64,000 nt of DNA, taken from positions 186,001 to 250,000 of the forward strand of contig CAVXKL010000004.1 of NCBI GenBank assembly GCA_963762395.1, read 5' to 3'. The notes beneath the pieces are model-generated. The model was given only the letters and a program-made list of their open reading frames with translations, was not told the origin of the DNA and did not search any database. The position numbers and the translations under genes were made by a program. How positions within the stretch are numbered: position 1 is the stretch's first letter; every line of letters starts with the position of its first letter. The stretch is from JAJZKE01 sp963762395 (GTDB taxonomy: Bacteria; Patescibacteriota; Saccharimonadia; Saccharimonadales; UBA4665). Positions 33,779 through 41,656 of this stretch are shown piece by piece.

Positions 33779-33931
33779 CTCGGTTTGGCCTATTGTGTTA
33801 CATAGCGTTCTATATTAACTGATATGAACGTCTGCTTTCACGGGTTGTCCGTCTTAACAGTTGTTTACATATATTATAAAAACCATTGAGTTATAATTCA
33901 AGTAATACTATATAGCTGGCTACCTATAGAT

Positions 33932-35098
33932 ATGAACCTAGAAGTAAAACATGGTAGAACATCGCACTTTAATAAAGATGTATTTCTTGGTTCAGAAGAA
34001 CAGGTAGAAATATTAGATAAAATCCTGTCAACAAAAATTAGTAGCCAGGGTAAACTCTTTGCACCTGGAGACGACTTTTATTCCTTAACATTAAATGAGA
34101 TGGCTGACCAAATGTTAGGATTTATCGGGATTAGTCGAGGTAATGACAATCTGCAAATCCTACTGGATAGCAGCATTAGTTATCCTGGTTTATATTTTCA
34201 AAAGGACAATGTCCACTACATACTTATCAAGAGAGAACATGCCAAGAGTGCTATTCAATGTGCGGCTATACTTGCACACGAACTTATGCATTATGTGTTA
34301 ATCGGTGGGCTGCATTATAGACTCAATAAACGTATAGATAATGAAAAATTAACAGATATGGCCACAATCTATACAGGTCTTGGTTTAGTTGTTCTGAATG
34401 GTTTTGAACACGAAGGTAATAACTGGGCTATAACTGCAGCACTGTTAGCCTTAGGGGTACTACATTATAGGAGTAGGTCGCTCGTATTTGGCTATTACAA
34501 CGCAAAAGACTACGCAGGTTTAGTGTCTGATTATATAAAGTCATACAAAGTACCCAGTAGTAAATATGCTGGATTTGTTTTGCCAGGTTCATCTCACTTT
34601 CTACCAACTACTACAAGAGGGCATGTGGTTGCGGCTAAAAATAAAACAGAGGTGGTAAGGAATGCGATTAAGGCTAGATGGATAAAGAGAGGGATTGAGT
34701 CGGGTATAGCTATAGCGATAGTTGTTGTTGTAGTTATAATCTCTAATCTTTCCAATAGCGGTTCGTCTACAGGCAGTAATACTAATGGGAGCAGCACAGT
34801 TTCACCACAAGTCCAACAAAAGTTGCAGGCTTTACAAAATACAACCAATAGCTATAAGTCTCAATACTCAAGTTGTGAAAATCAATTATCGAGTATACAG
34901 AACCAGTTAAGCCAAACTAATCAAACATTGACTACTTATAGTGACGATAATGATACAAATGATTACAATAACTTAGTTCCTACACAAAATCAGGAAGTAA
35001 GTGAATACAAATCTCAGTATAACAATTGCCAAACACTCTACAGCGAAGTAAATGATGCGGTTAATTCATATAACAACTACCTAAAACAACAGCAATAA
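33932..35098 (+). CDS. Membrane-anchored zinc metalloprotease-like protein
   Basis: The 388-residue protein has an N-terminal domain with HELMH at residues 116-120 and a downstream NEKLTDMATIYTGLG that could give the third ligand, as in gluzincin-like proteases. A membrane helix lies at about 250-270 (GIAIAIVVVVVIISNL), followed by a Ser/Thr/Asn/Gln-rich region with coiled-coil-like stretches (QKLQALQNTTNSYKSQYSS). The protease domain would face the cytoplasm if the short basic stretch before the helix stays inside. It is cargo of the tRNA-Glu element. Substrate unknown. Confidence 0.65.
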   Translation: MNLEVKHGRTSHFNKDVFLGSEEQVEILDKILSTKISSQGKLFAPGDDFYSLTLNEMADQMLGFIGISRGNDNLQILLDSSISYPGLYFQKDNVHYILIKREHAKSAIQCAAILAHELMHYVLIGGLHYRLNKRIDNEKLTDMATIYTGLGLVVLNGFEHEGNNWAITAALLALGVLHYRSRSLVFGYYNAKDYAGLVSDYIKSYKVPSSKYAGFVLPGSSHFLPTTTRGHVVAAKNKTEVVRNAIKARWIKRGIESGIAIAIVVVVVIISNLSNSGSSTGSNTNGSSTVSPQVQQKLQALQNTTNSYKSQYSSCENQLSSIQNQLSQTNQTLTTYSDDNDTNDYNNLVPTQNQEVSEYKSQYNNCQTLYSEVNDAVNSYNNYLKQQQ

Positions 35099-35141
35099 TA
35101 AACACCAAAACTATCTTATAACTTATCGGTGTTATAATTTT

Positions 35142-35272
35142 GCCTAAGTGGTAAGTCCACTGTTACGGCCTAAACTCTTAGGGGCATGGTCAAAACCTAC
35201 GTAAATTTAATCCCGTCATTGGGCATCTATTTACGTAGGTTGCTACTGGAAACGGTAGTAGTGGCTTAGGCC
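35142..35272 (+). ncRNA. Candidate structured RNA in the tRNA-Glu element
   Basis: Several helices nest in a gene-free stretch. AGTGG/CCACT hairpin at 35147-35161. A 12-base stem ACCTACGTAAAT/ATTTACGTAGGT at 35195-35240 holds an inner CCC/GGG hairpin. CTACTG-GAAA-CGGTAG at 35243-35258 has a GNRA tetraloop. GGCCTAA (35167-35173) pairs with TTAGGCC (35266-35272) to close them. GCCTAAG (35142) could pair with the same strand as an alternative. No known RNA family is recognised. It could also be a cis element for the next gene, which starts 48 bases later. Confidence 0.5.
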
Positions 35273-35320
35273 ATAGCTCGGTGGCGGGTTTATTTATTAG
35301 CCACAAAACTTAGGTCTAGT

Positions 35321-35878
35321 ATGAAAATAACTAAGAAGAAATTTAAAAAACTCTATGACGATAAACTGGTATATATACTTGGAGCTATCCTTTTTATCGG
35401 ACTAGTTAGCGTAGAGGTATATTCTGGTTTACATGGATCTTCTGGAAATGACAATTTAGGTATTACGGCTAGTGCAACAAAGAATAATTCGATATCGAGT
35501 CATAATACAAAACCTACAACCCATGCTAATAATAGTCAAACTACAAGTTCTAAGACAGCACAAGCAACACCCCAAGCTAGCTCTACAAGTAATACCTCGA
35601 CATCAACACAAGCCAACTGTTCAGCTACTGATTGGGACGCAGAAAATAATATGACGAATGACTATAACGTAGCGATGGGCTTTTATAATCAGGGTTTAGA
35701 TTATGAAAACGGAGGTGGAAGTAGTACTTCTTCACTTATTACTACTTACAATAATGATATAAATCAGGATAATAACGAGATTCAGCAAACATATCTTACG
35801 TATAGCGAATCTTTACCCAGTGGATGTCCTCTTGATGTGTCAATTCATGCCTTAGCACCAAATATACCTACCAATTAG
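35321..35878 (+). CDS. Single-pass membrane protein with Ser/Thr-rich extracytoplasmic linker
   Basis: The 185-residue product has a basic N-terminus (KITKKKFKKLYDDK), one hydrophobic helix (about 17-36), a Ser/Thr/Asn/Gln-rich linker (about 45-100) and a small C-terminal domain with two cysteines (NCSATDW and SGCPLDV). This fits a membrane-anchored extracytoplasmic domain. No family is recognised. It follows the candidate RNA and converges with the terminase-like gene (11-base overlap). Confidence 0.55.
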   Translation: MKITKKKFKKLYDDKLVYILGAILFIGLVSVEVYSGLHGSSGNDNLGITASATKNNSISSHNTKPTTHANNSQTTSSKTAQATPQASSTSNTSTSTQANCSATDWDAENNMTNDYNVAMGFYNQGLDYENGGGSSTSSLITTYNNDINQDNNEIQQTYLTYSESLPSGCPLDVSIHALAPNIPTN

Positions 35879-36200
35879 AAAAGCGAAGTAGTTTAATTGC
35901 TCTATCACTGGCTCTTAATTGTATATCCAGATCATCAATTACTTTATCGCCAACTACAATCTTAGCTTTTAACCCTAAGCCTATTGGTCGTAATGCAGTG
36001 TCTAGCCTGATGTCATGCTTCTCTAAATAGGGTTGTAATGCCTGTTGAATCTTAAGTTTTCTTAGGTTTTCTGATGCTATTACCGCAGCCACATTACGGT
36101 TACTAACACCATAAGCCAACATAACTGCTTTAGTACCTGACATGCCTTTAATTATATTAGCTATGAACTTGGACTGTTTTACTGTTAATCTTTGAACCAT
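35868..36200 (-). CDS. Terminase-small-subunit-like HTH protein
   Basis: The 110-residue product opens with RLTVKQSKFIANIIKGMSGT followed by KAVMLAYGVSNRNVAAVIAS. This pattern (LT-x-K-Q-x-x-F, then A-x-x-A-Y and an HTH-like turn) is typical of phage terminase small subunits of the Terminase_2 type. It also has a later helix QALQPYLEKHDI. No large subunit, portal or capsid gene is in the window, so it may be a remnant or a repurposed DNA-binding protein of the element. Confidence 0.55.
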   Translation of the reverse strand: MVQRLTVKQSKFIANIIKGMSGTKAVMLAYGVSNRNVAAVIASENLRKLKIQQALQPYLEKHDIRLDTALRPIGLGLKAKIVVGDKVIDDLDIQLRASDRAIKLLRFSNW

Positions 36201-36306
36201 ACCTATATTCTACTTCTTATATGAGAGTTAGTTAAGGGTATGAGGTGGCGTTTGGATTAAAGCTGGCCAAGAGTATAGTTAGCCCTAGAATAAGGGAGGC
36301 TCTGCA

Positions 36307-36855
36307 ATGGATACCGAACAGCATAATCAGCAGAATAAAAAGCAGCGTAACCGTAAAACTAACAAGGTAATTCTATCTGTAATTGGTGGGGTGGTTTTAG
36401 TAATCATAATATTCGCTGTAGTTGGGAACGCTCTGTCTAAGAAGACCCCTAACAACCAGGGTTCTGACACTCCACAATACTCCACTCCCGCAGCTAAGGG
36501 TGGCAGTGCATCTTCGACACCCTCAACAACTACTCCATCTAAGTCCGGATCATCAACAACCCCATCGAGCTGCTGGACTGCTGCTCAGTCATGGAATGAG
36601 GAAGGTCAGACTGGCTGTGTAACTTTTACAGGGTATGCTGACACGTCCGATAGCGGTCAGATGTATTTAAACCAGGATAGCAGTGATTACGCGGATGGTT
36701 TCTCTGTCTGGATACCTGCCGGAGAGTCCTTTGGTCAATCGACTCTCAATCAGTATTCAGGACAACAGATCAGCGTTACCGGTACTATTACGAAATATGA
36801 CGGTGCTCCTGAGATTGAAGTAACTCAGGCTTCACAAATCCAGGCAGCTAACTAA
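36307..36855 (+). CDS. Membrane-anchored OB-fold-like protein
   Basis: The 182-residue product has a basic, Gln/Asn-rich N-terminus, a hydrophobic helix (about 24-44, VILSVIGGVVLVIIIFAVVG), a Ser/Thr/Pro linker (about 50-90) and a C-terminal domain with CVTFTGYADTSDSGQMYL and GQQISVTGTITKYDGAPEIE. The latter is the usual OB-fold beta pattern of extracytoplasmic oligonucleotide- or ligand-binding modules. It could bind DNA or other polymers outside the cell, which is inference. Confidence 0.6.
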   Translation: MDTEQHNQQNKKQRNRKTNKVILSVIGGVVLVIIIFAVVGNALSKKTPNNQGSDTPQYSTPAAKGGSASSTPSTTTPSKSGSSTTPSSCWTAAQSWNEEGQTGCVTFTGYADTSDSGQMYLNQDSSDYADGFSVWIPAGESFGQSTLNQYSGQQISVTGTITKYDGAPEIEVTQASQIQAAN

Positions 36856-36929
36856 TTAGTAGTAGTATATCTAGGTAGTTTACTAGTCATATATAGCGTG
36901 TCCGTTAGATTTTTGTTATCAACAAGCAT

Positions 36930-37376
36930 TCACTTGGGGGATTTCAATTCCTTGATAAGTCTTGCAACAGCATTCGTTAAGCCAGTTAAAGCAATGACGT
37001 ACTTAAGTTTTGGCGTCATGCGTATCCTTGCAAGCGACTTTGTTTTTAGAATAAGTTTATGACTCTCCAGGCTTTGCTTCAGCTTGTTTATATCAGTTTT
37101 AAGTTGTGGCTGATTATCTGGGTTTGGGCTACCGTCAGGAAGCCTTGGATAAACCACCCCCGTACCAATATCGTCATCTAGAATTTCAATCTCTTTAGCC
37201 CCATTAGATTTATAGATATTAGATATTAACGATTTGGCCTCACTCAGTAATGTATTAAAGGATGACCTGTCGTCTACATAGCTATCTCGACTGGTAGAGT
37301 TATGTAGCTGACTAGTCTTGTTAATCAACTCACCCAAACTATTTAATAACTTATTCTTTCTGGATAGTCTCGCCAT
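36930..37376 (-). CDS. Hypothetical helical protein
   Basis: The 148-residue product is basic and largely helical (ARLSRKNKLLNSLGELINKT, LIKELKSPK end) with an internal loop VVYPRLPDGSPNPDNQPQL. There is no signal or membrane segment. No family is recognised. It is element cargo on the minus strand, 87 bases from the next minus-strand gene. The ATG at 37376 is the first in frame. Confidence 0.45.
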   Translation of the reverse strand: MARLSRKNKLLNSLGELINKTSQLHNSTSRDSYVDDRSSFNTLLSEAKSLISNIYKSNGAKEIEILDDDIGTGVVYPRLPDGSPNPDNQPQLKTDINKLKQSLESHKLILKTKSLARIRMTPKLKYVIALTGLTNAVARLIKELKSPK

Positions 37377-37462
37377 ACATTAATATTATACAAATCTATA
37401 ACTTTGATAAGATAAGGGTATGAAATTACAAAAGCTCGTCTGCTTAGTCAGTTAAGTAGTAT

Positions 37463-37984
37463 TTAGACATCAAACTTCAAACTTTCCATAACCGCGTCTC
37501 GTAAAGTAATTCCAGCAGGCTGAACGAAAATTTCTACAGGTACGCCTTCTTCATATGCGTAAGTTTTTACTGGAGTTAATTTCGGGTCATTGGTAGTTAA
37601 CAGCTCGTGTATTAATGCCATCGATGATTGCTGAATGTCGTAGTTGTTCTTAGGTTTCTTTTCCTTAACTTTGTCGACAAAATACTTTTTATTATCGGAA
37701 ATTACTTTATCGAAACCACTGTCTTTCATTAACTTTTCGCCAACTTCCGTCAACTTCATGGGACTATTGTTGGTAACCGTTATCGGGAACAATATCTTGT
37801 GTCCAGTGCTTGTGAGTTTATCCTGTATTTCCACAATAGCAGGAGACATTGGCTTTAACTCTTTCTTAATAGAGTCAACATCACTAAAAATTCGTATTAT
37901 AAAATAAGCAATAGCTCCGCCCAGAAGGACGATAATCGTCAATAGGAGTTCAACCACAATAAAAGTGTACCCACCCCATTTCAA
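37463..37984 (-). CDS. Membrane-anchored hypothetical protein
   Basis: The 173-residue product begins with a hydrophobic helix (about 9-33, IVVELLLTIIVLLGGAIAYF). It continues as a cytoplasmic or extracytoplasmic helical domain containing the LTEVGEKLMKDSGFDKVISD and NYDIQQSSMALIHELLT segments. The overall look resembles winged-helix-like or DUF domains behind a signal anchor. No specific family is recognised. It is the last gene before the right end of the element. Confidence 0.5.
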   Translation of the reverse strand: MKWGGYTFIVVELLLTIIVLLGGAIAYFIIRIFSDVDSIKKELKPMSPAIVEIQDKLTSTGHKILFPITVTNNSPMKLTEVGEKLMKDSGFDKVISDNKKYFVDKVKEKKPKNNYDIQQSSMALIHELLTTNDPKLTPVKTYAYEEGVPVEIFVQPAGITLRDAVMESLKFDV

Positions 37985-38015
37985 TATTCTCTACCTGCTG
38001 TCATAGTATAATAAC

Positions 38016-38136
38016 TAGGTTCTACTCCCTGCGGGGATGGTCTTTAATGGTTGTACTCCTCTTAGAAGTTCATACCACTGGTTAATTTCCTCAAGGATAT
38101 GGTTCCAATTCGAGGAGAGGTGGTTCACCATAAGCA
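38016..38136. repeat. Cassette repeat A1
   Basis: This copy begins AGGTTCTACTCCCTGCGG, has TCCTCAAGGATATGGTTCC near its middle and ends with GTTCACCATAAGCAC. Copies A2 (39020) and A3 (49827) share the same order of blocks with about 100-base spacing. A1 continues directly into B1. Confidence 0.7.
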
Positions 38137-38216
38137 CTTTGACCACCGTGATTCAAATACAGAATCAGGTGGTCTATTAATATTCTAAGAAGTTAATGAT
38201 TCGATTCCCCTTGGGT
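38122..38216. repeat. Cassette repeat B1 with tRNA-Glu-like end
   Basis: It opens GTTCACCATAAGCAC, then has a hairpin with stems GACCACC (38141-38147) and GGTGGTC (38168-38174) extended by TGATTC/GAATCA. It ends in TTCGATTCCCCTTGGG, identical to tRNA-Glu 32028-32043. A diverged relative (B2) lies at 49035-49127. Confidence 0.65.
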
Positions 38217-38266
38217 TCTAAATGGATATGCTTGCAACACCTGTATAGACGAACTACTCTACATCT

Positions 38267-39019
38267 ATGACACGTTTTGAGAGCAGCCGCAATATTCAAG
38301 GCTTGGTTCTAGAAGAACTCGAGCAAAAATATCCAACTGTCGATAGTTTACAGCAGCATTTTGAAGAACTTTTTGGAGCGAGAGACAGGATATATCTCGA
38401 CGAACGTTATGAACGCATCAGGCTATTTGAAACTGGAATAGCGGACTTGTTTGATACACTGCGTCGTGACACTACGCCCGATGCACTTAACGTTCCATTC
38501 GCACGTGTAGTTGCACGAATATTTAGTATTGCTAATAGCATTGATGGTGTTCGCGTCAGTGAAGGAATGATGATGAAGTTTCCGCAAGGTGGTTGTGCGT
38601 ATTGTCATCAACAACCCTGTATGTGTACGGCATTTCGTGGTGAGCCAACGCTTGCAACCAGTCTTGATACTGAACAAAGAAGCTGGGACTTGCGAACTTG
38701 GCAACAATATCTATATTCTTTGTACGGCCCAGCTAATGCTCAAAAGGGTATCTGGTTTGTTACAACTAGATTAGCTGTAGAAACAAATGAATTAGTAGCA
38801 GAAGAAGATAAGATTAGAGTAAGTGCACCTGATGATATCAGACACAACTACGCACTTGAAATAGCTGATACGATGGCTTGGACTATGGCAGCAGCTAATT
38901 TACTGGGTGTTGATGTGCAGACAGCAACATTACTGCGATTTGGCTTGGCCTGTCCTGGTTGTCTTGTTAGCCCATGCCAATGCTCTCGACATAACTTTGA
39001 ACCTGTGAAGTTTGAATAG
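38267..39019 (+). CDS. MazG-like protein with two C-x-x-C...C-x-C clusters
   Basis: The 250-residue protein looks like a tandem of two all-alpha MazG-like halves. The C-terminal half has ETNELVAEEDKI followed by ALEIADTMAWTMAAANLLGV, which fits the E-x-x-E and E-x-x-D metal-binding pattern of NTP pyrophosphohydrolases. Each half ends with a cysteine cluster, CAYCHQQPCMC (about 110-120) and CPGCLVSPCQC (about 227-237), that could bind zinc. Nucleotide house-cleaning or signalling is possible. It is the first gene of the cassette region and is immediately followed by repeat A2. Confidence 0.6.
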   Translation: MTRFESSRNIQGLVLEELEQKYPTVDSLQQHFEELFGARDRIYLDERYERIRLFETGIADLFDTLRRDTTPDALNVPFARVVARIFSIANSIDGVRVSEGMMMKFPQGGCAYCHQQPCMCTAFRGEPTLATSLDTEQRSWDLRTWQQYLYSLYGPANAQKGIWFVTTRLAVETNELVAEEDKIRVSAPDDIRHNYALEIADTMAWTMAAANLLGVDVQTATLLRFGLACPGCLVSPCQCSRHNFEPVKFE

Positions 39020-39134
39020 TCTCAGGTTCTACTCCCTGCGGGAATGTAACTGACGGAAGTCATGCCCTTTAGTAAGCTATACCATTGATTGATTTCCTTA
39101 AGGATATGGTTCCAATTCGATTTTAGGTGGTTCG
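39020..39134. repeat. Cassette repeat A2
   Basis: It begins right after the TAG of the MazG-like gene. Shared blocks with A1 are GGTTCTACTCCCTGCGGG, ATTTCCTTAAGGATATGG, TTCCAATTCGATTTTAGG and GTGGTTC. TCCTTAAGGA is a perfect palindrome. Confidence 0.7.
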
Positions 39135-39234
39135 CGAATTTTTGGAACTAAAACTCATCTGTTGTTCAGCCCCATTAACCGACTTTGCTATTTTGGATGA
39201 CCACAGTTAACTATCAAACTGGTATTATTTAGCT

Positions 39235-39825
39235 ATGAAGAACGCATTGATATTGCATGGAACAGACGCTGACCATAATCAAAACTGGTTTCCCTGGCTT
39301 GACGAAGAACTAACCAAACTAGGATATGAAGTTTGGGTGCCAGACTTGCCTCAAGCAGACCATCCAAATATAGATCGATACAACAATTACTTACTGGGAT
39401 CTAGCTATGAGAACGCCGATCAAAAGACTGATTGGGATTTTAATGAAGAATCAATAATTATCGGGCATTCATCAGGTGCCGTAGAGATACTTGGTTTATT
39501 AAATGATACGAAATTTCCCAAAGACGTCAAAATTAGGGCTTGTTTCTTGATCGGAGCATTTAAGGGTGATTTAGGATGGAAGTCACTTAGAGACATGTCA
39601 GGGGAGTTTAACTACACAGCTATTAAGAAAAAATGTCCCAAGTTTATTTTTGTACACTCCGATAACGATCCCTATTGTCCGATAAAAGATGCTAGAGACC
39701 TTTGTAAACAACTAGACGGTAAATTTATAGAAATACCTGGTCAAGGTCATTTTACAGTTTCGTTAGACCCTAAGTTTACTATCTTCCCTGAACTACTAGA
39801 AATCATTAAAGGGGAAATTAAGTGA
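39235..39825 (+). CDS. RBBP9/YdeN-type alpha/beta hydrolase
   Basis: The 196-residue serine hydrolase shows the oxyanion-side opening ALILHGTDADHNQNWFPWL, the nucleophile elbow GHSSGA (about 78-83), SDNDPYCPIKDAR for the acid and GQGHFTV for the histidine. This is the small RBBP9/YdeN family, with serine esterase or aminopeptidase-like activity whose natural substrate is unknown. Its stop overlaps the GTG start of the CYTH-like gene, so the pair was once translationally coupled. Confidence 0.85.
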   Translation: MKNALILHGTDADHNQNWFPWLDEELTKLGYEVWVPDLPQADHPNIDRYNNYLLGSSYENADQKTDWDFNEESIIIGHSSGAVEILGLLNDTKFPKDVKIRACFLIGAFKGDLGWKSLRDMSGEFNYTAIKKKCPKFIFVHSDNDPYCPIKDARDLCKQLDGKFIEIPGQGHFTVSLDPKFTIFPELLEIIKGEIK

Positions 39826-40322
39826 AGCATCAAGAAAAGAAATACAGAGTAGATAATTTCACTGATGTTCTAAAAAAACTGAACGATCTAGATGCCAAAG
39901 AAAATAAAAGGTCCATCTCGAAACACTACTATACCCATAGTGATGGTAATGATGTAATTAAGTTAGTTGAGTATTCAGATAGAATAGAAATTCATAAGCT
40001 CAAATAATCAAACGGAAAGTTTACTCTTATAGAAACTATTTCCGTAGCCAATATAAGAGCTGGTCTAGATTGGCTTAAAAACGCTGGTTACGATAGCGTG
40101 GGACTGGTAACAATGGATGATGTTGATTATGAATACAAAGAGGGGATAGTTGGTCTTTATGTAATTAATGATTTTCTCTACTCGGTAATTTTAGACTTCC
40201 CTGAGGGTGCACATAGTTCTATAGAACACGAACTTGACCTAGAAAAGGCTGAACCTATAGATGTGCCTTACAATAAGTATCTTGAGAAAACTGGCCATCT
40301 AACGTCAGTGCTGATAACTTAG
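39822..40322 (+). pseudogene. CYTH-like gene split by an in-frame TAA
   Basis: Two frames, 39822-40007 and 40008-40322, are in the same reading phase and separated only by a TAA at 40005-40007. Together they give about 166 codons. The first part has EKKYRVDNFTDVLKKLNDL, YYTHSDGNDVIKLVEYSDRI; the second has ANIRAGLDWLKNAGY, SVILDFPEGAHSSIEHELDL. This resembles a CYTH (adenylate cyclase/thiamine-triphosphatase) domain with its E-x-K and late E-x-E strands. A CAA-to-TAA change (C to T) in LKQSNGKF-like context is the simplest cause. Readthrough is not excluded. Confidence 0.6.
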
Positions 40323-40342
40323 CAATTCTCTCCAGGTAAATA

Positions 40343-40400
40343 ATTCTAACCATAACCCGTTCCCATACGTTTTGGCTTGATTCACCATTACGCTTATGTT
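40343..40400. repeat. Cassette repeat C1
   Basis: It starts TTCTAACCATAACCCGTTCC, contains GTTTTGGCTTGATTCACC and ends near CGCTTATGTTT. It lies 20 bases after the CYTH-like stop. C2 and C3 match it in the same positions after their genes. Confidence 0.65.
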
Positions 40401-40464
40401 TAAGCATCTATTGATAAGTGATTTTGTTTACAAAAACCAATACCTTCTTTATGCTTAAGTTAAT

Positions 40465-41238
40465 ATGCAACCAGACATTGTAACCTCCAACCAAACAACT
40501 GAGCCTGTTAATAATATACCTACACAGCCAACTCCATATCCACGACAACCAAAGAGTAGAGGACTAGGCATAGCTCATTACACTATCTTTGGGGTAATTG
40601 GCCTAGCAATACTAATACTCTTAGTAGGCGGAGTCTATGAATGGCAACACAAGAGGGTAGATAATCTTAATCAACAGGTGGCTACAACCGATAGTCAACT
40701 TCAGTTCACGAAAGATGAAGTTAACAGTTTACAGGCAGAAATTATAAAAGATAAGACTAGTTCATCTAGCTCAACAACCACTTTATCCCAGTCACTAACT
40801 TTATGTACCACTAGCGACCTGAAACTAACTGCTGACCAATCATCTGGGGCTGCGGGGAATGATGGAACAGCCATTATCTTTACAAATATATCTAAACAGA
40901 GCTGCACACTTTATGGTTACCCAACCGTACAATACTACGATGCCTCAGGTACTGTAGTTAGTAATGTAGTTGAAGAACTAGAGGGTGGCATGATTTTTGC
41001 TAACCCCAGTCCTAGTACAGTGACATTAACTCCTAATCATACAGCGAGCGTCGGTCTTAGCTATACTGAAGGAGGAGCTAACAGCTCTAATGCCACCAAG
41101 ATAGCCATATTTCTTCCAGGGCAGTCTACTGCAATGCCTCTTGACGAAGCTTATGGGCCTTCTACAGCTAACACAGGAGACCCTTTCTACATATCCGTAA
41201 CTTCATTTCAATCTGGCTCAGTTCCTGCTAAAAACTAG
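40465..41238 (+). CDS. Membrane-anchored DUF4232-type protein
   Basis: The 257-residue product has a Pro/Thr/Gln-rich N-terminus, a membrane helix (about 34-55, YTIFGVIGLAILILLVGGVY), a short coiled-coil stretch and a C-terminal beta domain. The latter (SLTLCTTSDLKLTADQSSGAAG, IIFTNISKQSCTLYGYPTVQ and the late GLSYTEGG strand) matches DUF4232, found in extracytoplasmic proteins of actinobacteria and CPR. The two cysteines in the domain may pair. Function unknown. It is followed by repeat C2. Confidence 0.75.
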   Translation: MQPDIVTSNQTTEPVNNIPTQPTPYPRQPKSRGLGIAHYTIFGVIGLAILILLVGGVYEWQHKRVDNLNQQVATTDSQLQFTKDEVNSLQAEIIKDKTSSSSSTTTLSQSLTLCTTSDLKLTADQSSGAAGNDGTAIIFTNISKQSCTLYGYPTVQYYDASGTVVSNVVEELEGGMIFANPSPSTVTLTPNHTASVGLSYTEGGANSSNATKIAIFLPGQSTAMPLDEAYGPSTANTGDPFYISVTSFQSGSVPAKN

Positions 41239-41280
41239 ATAAGCCTAGAAAGTCATTTACAATTATTATAAGCAGACTAG

Positions 41281-41335
41281 TTCTAACCATAATCCGTTCT
41301 CTTATATTTTGGCTCAGTTCAACATAATTCCTGTT
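41281..41335. repeat. Cassette repeat C2
   Basis: It starts TTCTAACCATAATCCGTTCT and contains ATATTTTGGCTCAGTTCAAC. It lies 42 bases after the DUF4232 stop. The remaining gap to 41657 holds only one short uncertain frame. Confidence 0.65.
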
Positions 41336-41357
41336 TACACACTTCCTCTATTGGCAT

Positions 41358-41600
41358 TTGCCATCTAGGGTAAATCGATTACTTAAAAGAGCATTCCAGA
41401 CTTCTTATTTCACAGGTCGGGCCTTCTCGCCAAGTGGAGTTAACACTACCGGCCCATTTAATATCTCACCCAAGCATCATAACTCCATTATTCTATTTGA
41501 ACCCCGTAGCTTAATTATCCGGACAATATTCGGTAATAAGCAGAAAATAGATATTGGCGGCGGTCTTATTCATGTTGAGTCAGATAGAGTGTTTTCATAG
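41358..41600 (+). CDS. Uncertain 80-residue hypothetical protein
   Basis: A TTG-started frame encodes a basic product (SRVNRLLKRAFQ, GGGLIHVESDRVFS). No signal, membrane helix or family is visible, and no clear ribosome-binding site precedes it. It fills part of a 417-base gap between repeat C2 and the pilus-associated genes. It may be a decayed end of a cassette. I would keep it only as a low-confidence frame. Confidence 0.25.
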   Translation: MPSRVNRLLKRAFQTSYFTGRAFSPSGVNTTGPFNISPKHHNSIILFEPRSLIIRTIFGNKQKIDIGGGLIHVESDRVFS

Positions 41601-41656
41601 ATATATACGCTTATGTTTGTTATACTGAATAGAACCTATAGGGTAGCAGTAATAAA

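Larger units (their letters stand above)
32028..38215. mobile_element. Candidate integrative element in tRNA-Glu, about 6.2 kb
   Basis: It is bounded by a 16-base direct repeat, TTCGATTCCCCTTGGG, the first copy lying in the 3' half of tRNA-Glu and the second at 38200-38215. At the tRNA end sits a large serine recombinase reading toward the tRNA. Cargo includes a membrane metalloprotease, a possible structured RNA, secreted proteins and a terminase-small-subunit-like gene. No replication or conjugation genes are seen, so it would need help for transfer. The right end also carries the A1/B1 repeats shared with the cassette region, which complicates the exact boundary. Confidence 0.65.

Noticed and set aside
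38200..38215. A second tRNA-Glu gene at the right end of the element
   Set aside because: Only the T-loop, T-stem and acceptor bases are present. No matching acceptor 5' strand or anticodon arm lies upstream.
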